From the NCBI GenBank assembly GCA_973895155.1, contig OZ316899.1, positions 14,198,001 to 14,262,000 of the forward strand: DNA of 64,000 nucleotides. The letters run 5' to 3'. Under the pieces are notes generated by a model. The model made no database searches, had not been told where the DNA came from, and worked only from the letters and a program-made list of their open reading frames with translations. This document shows, one piece after another, positions 9,929 to 20,808 of this stretch. Source of the DNA: Marsupella aquatica (taxonomy: Eukaryota > Marchantiophyta). The position numbers were made by a program, and so were the translations under genes. The first letter of the stretch is position 1, and each line of letters begins with the position of its first letter.

Positions 9929-12540
9929 ATGCCCGTCACTCGTTCTCAAGCAGCTTACTTGAGGAGATTGACCAGCGAACGAGAAAGTGCAACCATGACA
10001 AGTTCCGATTCTTCGGGCTCGGAGGACTCGCACTCGCCCCGACGTATGAACATACCCCCGGGACCTTCAGGGTCCTGTTCGACCGCACCTGCTGCGGTTC
10101 CTCTGCCACCACCACCACCACCGCCACCTCCACCACCACCTATGGCAGCCGCTCCACCGATGGCCCGCGCTGCTCAAGCTCCTCCACAAATATCGCAACG
10201 ATCGCGATTTCATTATCGACCTTTCAAGGGGCGTCATGGGGATGATCCAGATGAATGGTTGGATGAGTTTGAAGCCACTGCTAAAGCTAATGGGGAAGAC
10301 GCCATTAAGCTAACCGTCCTCCCGGGAGTGATGCGGGGAGAAGCTCGTCCATGGTACAACTCGTTGCCACCCGGGACTACATGGGCACAATTCCAAGCTG
10401 CATTGCTGCAGGAGTTTTGTGCCATTGGATCAGAACAGCGTTCTCTATTAAAGATTGGCCAGCTTCGCATGGGAAAGAAGGAGTCCCTGCGGAAGTTGAT
10501 TCATAAGTTTCAGAAACTTGCGACCAAGATCTGGCCCAGGCCGGGAGACGCGCTCCAGCTTACATGGTTCCTTCATGGTTTGCCCACGAATATGCAATTC
10601 TGGGTACGCCAGAATAATCCAATTTCAATGCAGGCGGCCATAGCGTGCGCCGAAACTTACCGGGAGTCCACCTATAACTCCCGGCGGAGCCAGCGAGCAC
10701 GCCGCAAGAAGGGTAAGTACGAGACCTTCAGTGACAATGACTTTGAATCGGACGACGAGAGGAAGAAGAAAGGCAAGAAGAAGAAACATCGTTCGACCTC
10801 GTCCAGCTCGGAGACGGAATCCAGTTCGGATTCAGCTTCAAGCATCGGATCCTCTACCTCCAGTTCATCAGGAAGTGACTCGGAGAGCGAAAGCCGGAGC
10901 AAAAAGAAGAAGAGACGAGTGAAGAAGGAGGGGAAGATCAAACCCCGGGCGCGAAGAACGATACCAGATCCAAAGGCTGCCGAAGCAGACAAGCTGAACG
11001 AAATCACGGATCGACTCAAAGCACTGTCAGTACATCTTGCGGAAAAGCCGGTGGAGAAGAAGAAGCCATCTGAGATTCGAGCCCATGCGTGGTGTTCAAA
11101 GTGCTTCCAATCCGGCCATGTGGTGCAGGAATGCCCAAGGTGGAAGAACCGAGTTCACCAAGTAGAGCTGGATGATGTTGACAACCCGGGTCCCGAATCG
11201 GAGTCCACGGAGTATTTCTTTGAGGACCCTCCTGATTCCGTGTACCAGATTTCAACGGTAGGTCCGCGTAATTTAGCGGGTAGAACTGCGTACCCCTACC
11301 CAAACAATGGCCGGAGTTTCCAGGTTATCAGTAACCCGAGCATCCCTCCTAAGCCAGGGATTTGGCGATCCCCGGTTTGTTATAACTGTGAAAAGCCAGG
11401 ACACTTTGCGAGGGAATGCACCAAACCAAGACGCCAGGGGGATGGCCGTGGCACGCCACTTTGTCAAGTCTGCAAAACGGAAGCTCATTCCACGGCCAAC
11501 TGTCCATTGGTCATGGCCGCTCGAACAAATGCAGCAAGACCAGCCCAGGGCGGACCGACCACGAGTGATGCGGTCATCCAAATGATTGCGGTGGAATGGC
11601 AGGATGACAATACCGAGTGGGTGAATCTGGTGGACGTGGCGGAACACCCTAATCCATCTGACGAGGCTGAGTGCTATCGTGTGTCAACAAGAGCTGAACG
11701 GAAGGAAGAGAAGCAGGAGGAGAAACGCAGGAAAAAGCAAGATACTACTCCGATGCAGCCAGTGATAGATATACCCCCGGAGAAGGACGATGACTACCGA
11801 CGGGACGACTCGAAGCTATTTTTCCCCCGCATCGAAGAATTGGTAAAGAAACAGTTGGAGGCCTACGAAGCTCGGGAATACCAGAAGGCAATCGATAAGG
11901 ACATCAAAGCAACCGAGATAGCCCGGCGACAGGAGCAAGAAAAGCAAGATAAGCAAGAGGAAGCCAAGCAGCAGCCGAAGGAAGAAAAGAAGGAGGACTA
12001 TGATATTAAGGAGGACGTGAAGAGTTGCCCGGTTACAGCAACGGTAGGACAACTACTGCAAAACAATCCACAGTACAGACGGCAACTGAGGGAGTTGCTT
12101 ACGGGTCGACAACGGAGACGACTACCCCAAGTTGGGACCGCGGATTGCAACATGATATGCGAGGACCTGGGAGCGCCGGACATCTCGATTGAAATTAATA
12201 ATTGTACCATCAGGATGGTTCTTGTAGACGGAGGAGCGGGAGTCAACATCATGACGGAAGAGACGTCAGTCAAGTTAGGATACCTCACGTATCAACCCAC
12301 AGCCCGAGCTATCAGATTAGCAAACGGGGCAAGGGTACTTCCATTGGGCACGCTTACACGGGTACTCACTCTGGTAGGAGGGGTGGAGTTCTATCTCAAC
12401 TTCCTAGTCATGAGGCCGGTTCGGCCCTCCTCTTATCTGATCCTCCTAGGCAGGCCGTGGCTGTACGGTGGCCGTGTGGTCACGGATTGGGGAAAGAAGG
12501 AGCTACGGTTTGGGACACCCACCGTATATGGGTATCATGG
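9929..12540 (+). CDS. gag-pro: Gag-protease of element B
   Basis: N-terminal part of the Ty3/gypsy polyprotein. The ATG at 9929 is the first in the frame after the primer site. Visible parts: a Pro-rich run near residues 50-70; gag domain at about 88-240 (QRSRFHYRPFKGR, DPDEWLDEFE, GEARPWYNSL); a Ser/Lys/Arg-rich linker at about 255-350; CCHC knuckles CSKCFQSGHVVQECP (about 388), CYNCEKPGHFARECT (about 484) and CQVCKTEAHSTANCP (about 512); and protease motif VDGGAGVNIM (about 766). The frame stays open to a stop at 12623-12625, but from about 12520-12540 the downstream protein continues in the +1 frame (DDYQGETPQGPEEYDLE). The in-frame tail after that point is therefore not native. Whether the shift is programmed or a mutation is unresolved; a compensating shift at 14033 favours mutation. 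Confidence 0.85.
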
Positions 12541-14033
12541 GCAATGGACGATTATCAGGGAGAAACCCCACAAGGACCCGAGGAATATGATTTGGAGACC
12601 TTGGAGGAAGAGGAACTCAATATGATTGAACTCATCTCGTCCCTGTCCGAGGAAGATGTCTTCAGAGTTGAAGCAACCCGCGAAACACATCTCCTAAATT
12701 ACCCGAGGGCTGCCATTGAGTCCACCCCAAGCACATCTACTGCCGGGGATGAGGAAACGCACGAACAACTCGTCGAGACGGAGGACACGGCTCCAGCTAA
12801 GCAGGGAGCCGAGGCTGCTTCTACCGTTGCAGAGCCTCGTGACCACGAACCAGCCCAACAACCGCCCGAGGCCGAAAACTCGAGACCGAGACATAAGAAA
12901 TGAGTCTCATGGGATCCGTCCATTCCACAATTGGAGGAAGTAACTCCAATCCCGAGACCAATCCCGGTTCCACCCATGTACGGAGAAGTTCGGTTAGCTG
13001 AGCTTGATGCGAGCCTGGACCCGAGCCTGCGAAACCAGGTTGAAGTCATCAGGAAGGAGCACTACCGGAAGTACACCATTGGGATGGACAAATCTTTTAA
13101 CCTGGGCCACGCTCTGACAGGGGAGGCTGAAAAATCCATCCAAGCTTTGCTCAAGGAATATAAAGATGTGTTTGCATGGAGCCATCATGATTTAACAGGA
13201 GTCTCCCCCGAGTTAGAAGAACACACGATCGATTTGAATCTGGGGGCCCATGCAGTACGGCAGCGACAATGTCGCATGAACCCAAGGTACTCCATCTTAG
13301 TGAAGGAGGAAATTGATCGTCTCCTCGCCGCAGATATCATCTACCCGGTAATGGCCAGCGACTGGGTCTCTCCCATCGTCATTGTACCGAAAAAAGGAGG
13401 AACGGACGGAAAACCTAAGATCCGGATTTGTCAGGACTATCGTAAGCTGAACGACGCAACCCAAAAAGACCATTACCCGTTACCATTCACGGATATGGTT
13501 CTAGATATGGTAGCCCGAAATGAAATTTATACATTCCTTGACGGGTATTCGGGTTATAACCAAATCTGGATTCGCCTCTCGGATCAGCTCAAAACAACGT
13601 TCACTATGGAATGGGGGACTTTCGCATTTCGGAGAATGCCGTTCGGATTGTGTAACGCTCCGACCATGTTTCAACGACTCATGATGAATATCTTCCATGA
13701 CTTCCTACGGGAATTTCTGGAGATATTTATCGACGACTTCGCCATCTTTGGAACTGTCGCCATGCACCCCGAACACCTAAGATGTACGTTCCAACGATGC
13801 CGAGAGGTTAACCTCAAACTACATCCCGCTAAATGTTTTTTCGGGGTAGAGGAGGGAGTATTACTCGGGCATCGTGTGTCCAAACGGGGTATCGAGGTGG
13901 ACCAAGAGAAGGTCGCGGCCTGGATGGCGGTGGTGTTTCCCGTAGATCAAAAAGCGGTACGATCCTTCTTGGGCTGTGTAGGGTATTACCGTCGGTTTAT
14001 TAAAGACTTTGCTAAAATAGCGCTGCCCCTTGA
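12541..14033 (+). pseudogene. pol: Reverse transcriptase part of element B pol, frame-shifted
   Basis: Continuation of the polyprotein in a frame offset from gag-pro and from RNase H/integrase. A linker (to about 12930) contains one TGA at 12901-12903. RT motifs follow: LLAADIIYPV, SPIVIVPKKGG, RICQDYRKLN, FLDGYSGYNQI, FRRMPFGLCNAPTMFQRLM, and the catalytic FIDDFAIFG (about 13725), then LGHRVSKRGI and SFLGCVGYYRRFI. The FIDDF form is usual in Tat/Athila elements, where chromoviruses have YxDD. The frame ends at 14035-14037, but the expected PLTEMMKK continues one base out of step, so a single inserted base near 14031-14033 returns the reading to the gag frame. Original enzyme: RNA- and DNA-dependent DNA polymerase. 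Confidence 0.85.
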
Positions 14034-15940
14034 CTGAGATGATGAAAAAGGACGCGGTGATCGAGGAGACACCCAGGAGACGGATTGCTTTCGAAGAACT
14101 CCGTAAAAGACTCACCACCGCACCTATCATGGTCACTCCAGACTGGAATAAGGAGTTCCACGTGTATGTCGATGTGTCAGGGTTCTGTATTGGATCCGTG
14201 CTCAGTCAGCTTGATGAGAACGGACGCGACCACCCCATCTACTTCGCTAGCCGTCAATTATTCACAGCCAAAAAGAATTATTCCCCCACTAATCGAGAAG
14301 CTCTGGGAATAATCTACTCGTGTAAAAAGTTCCGATACTATCTGCTAGGCTACAAGGTCATATTCCACACGGATCATGATAGCCTGAAGTACATGGTCAA
14401 CAAAGCGGACGTGACGGGATGGATAGCCCGGTGGGTGCTACTTCTCCAGGAATTTAACTACAAAGTTCGGGTTTGGCCCGAAAAGGCACACCTCAATGCC
14501 GACTTCTTTTCAAGGCTGGACGGCGTACCAGTCGATCAGCCAATTGATGATATTTTTCCGGATGAGGAGTTGTTCCACGTAGGGGCGGGGATGCCAACGT
14601 GGTACGGCTCAATTATCACCTTCCTCTTGACAGGCCGCATCCCTGACGGCATCAATCAGGAAGCCGCCGCTATGTTTCTACGGAAAGCCGGGCCTTACGT
14701 CATGGTACAGGGTCACCTACATAAGGAAGGAGTTAATGGGAAGTTACGACGCTGCTTGGAGTATAAGGAGACGCTTATCGTGATGCGGGCCTTGCATGAA
14801 GAAGAAGCTGGAGGTCATTTCGCAGCTATCACAACAGCCCGAAAGATTCTGGACTCCGGATATTGGTGGCCTACGTTGCATCGGGATGTACAATGCTTCA
14901 TCAAGGGCTGTGACCTGTGTCAGCGGGCTAGGGCCCCAAGACGAGCTCATCATCACCCTCTCACGTCCGTACTTCCATTAGCACCGTTCGAAAAGTGGGG
15001 TATTGATTATATCGGGCCATTTACTCCCGTTACCCGAAGACGAAGATGCAGGTACATCCTGCTAGCTATTGATTACTCCACCAAGTGGGTCGAAGCACGG
15101 GCTACGGTGAAGGACGACGCCGCAACCAGCGCCAGGTTCTTATATGAACAAATTTTCACCCGGTTCGGCCCACCCTTAGAATTGGTAAGCGACCGTGGAA
15201 CCCACTTCCTCAATGACACCGTAGCCCGGCTTACGGAGCGTTACCTAGTCAAGCACCGCAAGACTACCCCGTATCATCCTAAGGCCAACGGGATGACAGA
15301 GAGAGCCAATGGTATCATTGGGAAAATCCTCAACAAGACGGTAGCGGCGCACAAAATGGATTGGGATGATAAGTTGTATGCAGCGGTGTACTCGTATAAT
15401 CTTGCTTACAAAACTACTACGAGTCACAGCCCGTACTTTCTCGTGTTCGGCCAACATTCGTTGGTACCCGTCAAGTTTGAAGTACACACTCCACGAGTCA
15501 GCATTCGGGATCGCTTACCTGAACCTGAAAGTTCGTCAGACCGAGCTTATCAGATTGAAGCCCTAGAAGAAGCACGGCTACTAGCAGCTCAACACGCCGT
15601 GAAGAAACAGGCAACTTCGAAGAAGCAGCACGACAAAGGACTACGGAGGGTTGACGTCGTGGCAAGCGATCTAGTCCTTCTGTACGATAGTAGGTACATG
15701 CAGTTTCCAGGGAAGCTTCATACCCGGTGGTTAGGGCCCTTCCTTGTCAATCAGATCTACCGTAACGGATCTTTGGAGCTTGCGACATATGCCAGCGATT
15801 TACTCCCCACGCGAATCAGCTACGATCGTGTAAAAAAGTACCACCATCAAGATGACGACGCCGAGAGTGATGTTTGCGAGGACGCTTCACAATTAAGCAG
15901 GGAGCTATGTGACGCCGCTGGTACGGCGGTTAATGAGTGA
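14034..15940 (+). CDS. pol: RNase H and integrase part of element B pol
   Basis: C-terminal polyprotein, open to the TGA at 15938-15940. RNase H region: FHVYVDVSGFCIGSVL, NYSPTNREAL, and HTDHDSLKYM through HLNADFFSRL. Integrase: an HHCC zinc finger (HEEEAGGHF ... CDLCQRA, about 14795-14935) and a D,D-35-E core with WGIDYIGPF (about 15000), SDRGTHFLN (about 15190) and ERANG (about 15300). A short C-terminal domain (LGPFLVNQIYRNGSLEL) follows. There is no chromodomain. The last 11 codons overlap the start of LTR2 (15908), so the stop codon lies inside the LTR. No accessory ORF lies between pol and LTR2; in this element the accessory ORF is in the LTR. Confidence 0.85.
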
Positions 15941-16266
15941 TTCAGTCTAACTGCGCTCAGCACGCGCGTTAGGAGTGTCTTAGGCCGCTATTATTAGCAT
16001 AACGACAGTATTTAGGTAATCATTATGGGTAGGACATCATTAGGCAATAAGGGGGAATTCAGGTTCGGACTGGCGACGGATCGCTATTTGCACACCCGGG
16101 TTACGAGCGTGGAGGGGCCCCTCCCTCGGGTCCGTATAACGAACTTAAGGAAGCGGCCACTGACACGCGCTGACTCAGACCGGCGGAGTGGCCGGTACAC
16201 CACAAGCGTGAGCGGTTCAGCCTATGGGCATCGAGGAGATGTCGGGGGATCGGCAAGCCCTCAAGG

Positions 16267-16274
16267 TATAAAAA
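16267..16274 (+). promoter_or_regulatory. TATA box in U3 of LTR2
   Basis: TATAAAAA at 16267. The same element is present on the minus strand in LTR3 (about 24288-24294) and LTR4 (about 29300-29306). Transcription would start near 16300, leaving a leader of about 75 nt before the ATG of the LTR ORF at 16375. Confidence 0.7.
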
Positions 16275-16374
16275 GGGAGCCGACCCTTTGGAGTGCACCA
16301 GTCCATCAGTCCACGCGCCAGCTTCGACCCCAGCTCTCTCGTTCGCTCTAAGTCGCCACTACTATCTCCTCTGA

Positions 16375-19032
16375 ATGTCGCACACAATCCTCTCCAGCTC
16401 GGCCATTCGATTCTGGACGCAGTTCCTATCTACCGAAAGGCACTTGGCCGACTCATTGAAACACGCCAACCCGCGCTGATACAAAATCAAACGCGAGTAC
16501 GAGAGAGCCATCCGCCTAGCAGGACGACACCACTACATCCTTAACTTTGACTACCTGTCTCAAAGCGAGCTTTACCGACCAGCAGAGGTATCTGGGTACT
16601 TCTTCAACGGAGACAAATATATCGGTTTCTGGGAAGCATTGCTTTGGCTTCCGGACGAGGTCTTCAATATCTTGGGTACGATCGACTTGCAATGACATCA
16701 CTTCGACCACATCCCTGCTCAGGTTCGGGCTATCATCAACAGCGAGTCCACCACTACCCGTTCGACAAGGTTGTCCGCACTTGCTTCGGAGAACTTCTAC
16801 CAGCACCTGCAGAGCTTCATGGGAACTAGACCCGCAACCACCGGCGCCAGCCTAGTGGACCCCATACCCATACCCGTACCAACGCAGACTCAGGCTCAGG
16901 CTCAGCTTCAGGCCCAACTTCAGTCTCAGCCTCAGCCTAGCCAACCCCCACTGCCGATCGCCCCGCCAACAGTACAAGTACGCTCCGTCATCAACGCTGT
17001 GGACCTTAGCGACGATGACAAGGCTACCCCACCCTTGCTCAGGCGGCCCAGAGGAGTAAACACTCAGGGGGCCGACACTGCATCGTCCCCTCCCCATGCT
17101 CGGACCCAAGGAGCGGCTCCAGCAGACAACACGGTGATCGTGGCCACCCCGGGACCAATACTAACGGCGGTAGTACTACCTATGCCCGATCGAGAGGATG
17201 GGGAGGTGTCACCTTCCCCGAGCCAGTCACGGGGGAAGAAGAGGAAGGAACCCGCCACTGCATCCGGGTTACCATTGACCACGGTAGCCGTGGCCAAGGT
17301 AACAATGCACCGCATGGGGGAAAACGTGCATAAGAACATCCTCCATCCCAAGCATGCGGTGTACCTGAAGACTCAGGGATTCGAGCACCTCGCCGCTCTG
17401 CCCTGGAACACTTGCAGGTACTACGGGGAGGACATGACAGAATTTGTCAAGAATTATGATGATACACGTCAGCATACTCGGCTGCGGGGAAGGAATATGT
17501 CCCTCACGGAAGAACGCCTCAGGATGATCTTCGGATTACCCGAAGGTGACCATCGAGTCGAATCACGGGCTCCCGGGGGCAAGGGAGCCAAGTACCAATC
17601 CTCAAGTTTTCCCTCGGAAGGAACAGTGGACAACTGGTTTGTGATGAGGACCTGCCTCATCCCCGAGATAGCTGAGCGACTGGAGTTCCAGAGGTACGCC
17701 CTCCACATGATGGAACCCCGGGGGGAGATCTCCGCCGCCCAGGTTATCCAGGTCGAGAACTATCGACCTAGGAAGTGGGCGTCGTACTTCGCTAAGAAAT
17801 TCCATGAAGAGATGGAGCGGCGAAGGAAGACGCTGTACATTGGCGGGAAGGCGTATTTCGCTAGCCACATCGAGATCATTCTTGAGTGGTATGCTCGGTT
17901 TGATCGATGAACCCTTCCCCGTGTCAACGTTACAAAGCTGGTCCCAGCTAGGTGGGTTTTTCCGGCCTTGGAGAGACGGCCCCAACCCGAGGCCCGAAGT
18001 CCAGCGGACACGCCAGCTTCACCCACCCCACCTCCACAAGTAGCTGTAGTCGTAACCGAGGAGGTACCGGATGGGTCGGTTGTCGCAACCATTGATGCGA
18101 TCCAACAGGCCGGGCTAAGTACAAAAGTCGGTACGACGGAGGTCTTACCCGAGCCCGGGTCTCCCAAAGACCCACCGGTGGCTATTCTGGAGAACCGAAC
18201 ATTGCTGTAGGAGGACACTCCAGCCCCTTCCAACATTACGTCCCCAGGGCTGGACGTCACTGCCCCGGCCCCCCCGCGTGTTGACGTCTGCCCGTGCCCA
18301 ACTCCGGACAGGCACAACCTGGACCACCCGGAACTCTTTGTACCGGGTATATTTCTGAACGGGCTTCTGGGAGATTTCTCTCATCAAATTTCCCGGGATA
18401 CCGGGGAGTTCATGGCCCGGAAGGTAGCATGTTTCTTCAATCAGGAGTTAGTTGCCGCAGTAAAGGCAGGTCGGGCCCAGTCAGAGGCCCTTTAGAGGAT
18501 AGAGCGGTACCGGGTGGAGTCCGTCTACTTAAAGAATGAAGTTGCATCTCAAGAGGCTGAGCTTCTGCAACTACGACCCAAGGTTGCAGCCGCCGATGAT
18601 TTGTTAGCAAAGGCGCACGCCCTTACCGCCCTAGCCGAGCAGGCCAAAGCTGGGAACGAGGCCGAGATTGCACGACTCCGGAACCAGATTGACAGTTTGA
18701 AGAATCAAACTGTCATCTGGCAGAAAGACCTGGACGAGGCCGAAGAACGGGCCTAGCGGGACACTGCGGAGATAGCCACGCTGCAGGCCGAGGTGGCACG
18801 GCTCCAAACCAAGGCCGAGAAGCAGGACCAGCTGGCGGGTAAACTGACGAGCGACGCCCAGCAGCTGGAGGAGGCATGTCAGGAGGCAGCAGAGGAGACG
18901 GACGCGGCTAGGCGAGAGAACGAATCTCTACTGGACCAGGTCTAGCTCCTCAAGGCGGACAATGACAGGCTTCGAAGGCAGCGGGATGGCCGCTCCCATT
19001 CGGGCGGCTCTGGCAAGCGTGCCAGGCATTAG
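16375..19032 (+). pseudogene. LTR-encoded accessory ORF, copy 2
   Basis: One continuous frame of 886 codons from the ATG at 16375 to the TAG at 19030, with no frameshift but seven internal stops: TGA 16477, 16693, 17908; TAG 18208, 18493, 18754, 18943. Each matches CGA or CAG in at least one of LTR1, LTR3 or LTR4 where aligned, so all are C-to-T at CG or CHG sites. Domain order as in copy 1: N-terminal helical region, Gln/Pro tract, acidic SIM-like motif (here VDLSDDDK), KKRK basic motif, core with IFGLP, and C-terminal coiled coil. The ATG is the first after the TATA box and agrees with copy 4 (MSHTILSS). TGA 17908 is shared with LTR4 but not LTR1. No coding function remains in this copy. 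Confidence 0.75.
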
Positions 19033-19693
19033 CAGCGGAGCAGGAATAGATTAGGATTAGGACTAGCTTAGTCAGGCTCTTGGGATAGGCACCTGCCTTA
19101 GGTACAGCAGCGCTGCCATGCTGTCCAGCCTGCGTAGATTAGGATCTTCTAATAAGACACAGCCGTTTTCCGGCCTGACTGTCAGCTTAGTTAGGACCTT
19201 AGTCAGCAAATCTTCGGCGAGAGGACACCCCGTCCCTCGGCCCTTAGTATTTAGTGCACCCCTCGGTAGAGGCGAGGGGGTTTTTAGTCTCAGAGTTGGA
19301 CATCCGTGGTATGTGCGGGGAGTCCCAGCCTCTGGGAGTGAAAGAGTACCAAGGGGAGGGGGTAGGACTAAGCTCACCGGGCGAGTGCGGAGCCGGGCTC
19401 TGTTGTAGTATACTCTCTCGGCCTTGAACCTGTTCATTCCGGAGCTATCGGGTCAACCAAGTATACGCACATGTCCCCTATGTAGTAAAATCCTTTCCCA
19501 TTATTTCCTTCGTGTAAATCGAGATTGTATGCTTGTGCGCGTGTATGTGTGTGTGAATCTCGTGTATAGGTGACAACGCCGGGCCGAATGCACTACCCGA
19601 ATCGTGCACGAGGTGCAGCTTGCGGGGATGTGGTTGCGAGCACGGGTTGAGGACCTGTATCATGGAATCCGGATCGACGGCGGACAACACGAA

Positions 19694-19758
19694 GGCTTAG
19701 AAGTCCTTAAGCCGGGGTCGATCCTGTTATTGACTAAGGTACGTTCCGGCGGCGGAAC
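19694..19758 (+). promoter_or_regulatory. Tandem stem-loops SL1 and SL2 in LTR2
   Basis: SL1 GGCTTA-N8-TAAGCC (about 19694-19713) and SL2 GTTCCG-GCGG-CGGAAC (19743-19758). Stems are identical to LTR1; the one difference in SL1 falls in the loop. Confidence 0.5.
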
Positions 19759-19927
19759 ACAAACCATACCTAGGAGATGTCTGTATCTAACAGTAGGCGC
19801 ACTTAGCGCTACTTTACGTGAATTAGGTGCATTACGCGCTTCCCTCCCTGCCCGAACCCTCAGATTTACGAGGGATGTGCCCGTCTAAGCTGAAGTCTGA
19901 GTTAAGGCCGAAGCCGACGACGTGACA

Positions 19928-20094
19928 TAGCCTTTGTTTTGGCGCTAGATGGAGGGGGCACTCTACATATCGTAGAGGGGAGACATGTGCGTATTCACCT
20001 AGGCAAGATACATCAGGACGTAGTACTAACCATCGCATTTATATGAGTAAATGCCCATCACTCGTTCTCAAGCAGCTTACTTGAGGAGATTGAC
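19928..20094 (+). mobile_element. Start of a second element B internal region, truncated
   Basis: Nearly identical to 9806-9972: the 12-bp spacer, the primer-binding site (19940-19958), the leader, and the first ~15 codons of gag beginning with the ATG at 20051. Identity stops abruptly at 20094. This shows that LTR2 once sat between two internal regions. Confidence 0.85.
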
Positions 20095-20804
20095 GTGACA
20101 GGGGGTGCCATTGGTTCTCGTGGTTTGCGGGTGTTAGCTCGCCCGCTTGCCAAATCCTGCCAAACAGCAGCCGAGCCGCATTCAACCTCCCAAGGGAGCT
20201 TGCGTTGGGGAGGCAAGGCCAAGTAGGTATGGAGGCTGAGTCCCAAGGGCACTCGGTCCCTAGACCATCAGTGGGGCAAACCGGGAGCAGTTGTTAGAGT
20301 CGGGGCCGTTCTGGTCCCGGCGTGTTGAGACAAACTTGGGACAAGCTTTAGGACAAGCTACGCTATTTGGGCCATGAGCATGTCCTAAGGTCAGGGCGGT
20401 CAGTTGGTGATGGATAGGTACGAGGGGAACCCGGGCCGCGCCCAAGGAAGGAGCTGTCCTGGACAGACAGTGGGCGTGGGTTCTGGTTCCGGCTTATGGC
20501 ATCGGGAGGACCTATCGCTGACCTATTTACCAACGTCTGTTGAGCTTGAGTTAGGATGCTAGACTGGGAAAGTCCTAGATCCGGAGGGGTTACTTACCAA
20601 GATGCTTGGTTGTTTGTGCAGACAATGAGGACCGTTGAGTAGCGGTCGTGTAGGTGAGCAAGTGCGGCTTCGTATGGGAGTGGCCGCAGGAGGTGCTAGA
20701 GGCACTTGGATGCTTGCTCGAGGTATTCCGTGGAGGCGTTCGGGCACCAAGGGCACTTAGTCGCAAGTGCTGGGATTGGTGAGGGCGCTGGGTGGCAAGG
20801 TCCA
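20095..20804 (-). repeat. Unclassified dispersed repeat, copy 1
   Basis: About 710 bp, highly similar in reverse complement to 37105-37815. No long coding region. On the plus strand it begins TGACAGGGGG at 20096 and ends AAGGTCCA at 20804. The other copy continues beyond this block into further GC-rich sequence, so this is probably a truncated piece of a longer element. It joins a cut gag on one side and a cut LTR on the other. Class unknown. Confidence 0.6.
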
Positions 20805-20808
20805 CCAT

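Larger units (their letters stand above)
15908..19927 (+). repeat. LTR2 of element B, complete (4020 bp)
   Basis: Starts TGTGACGCCG and ends GACGTGACA, so the ends form a short TGTGAC/GTGACA near-inverted pair. The start matches those of LTR3 and LTR4 and the end matches LTR1 and LTR4. U3 is short: a TATA box lies about 360 bp in. The ORF start codon is about 108 bp after the TATA box, so nearly the whole coding region would fall within R. Confidence 0.9.
6472..20094 (+). mobile_element. Element B: Ty3/gypsy (Tat/Athila-like) with ORF-bearing 4-kb LTRs, tandem form
   Basis: The order is LTR1 (5' truncated, 6472-9805), primer site, gag-pol (9929-15940), LTR2 (complete, 15908-19927), then another primer site and the first codons of a second gag (19928-20094). 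LTR1 and the matching part of LTR2 both span 3334 bp and differ mainly by scattered substitutions, pointing to a fairly recent origin. LTR2 has an internal region on both sides, as expected for a tandem array made by unequal or ectopic LTR recombination. The second internal region is cut at 20094, where an unrelated repeat starts. Pol is damaged by two compensating frameshifts and one stop. Confidence 0.85.
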
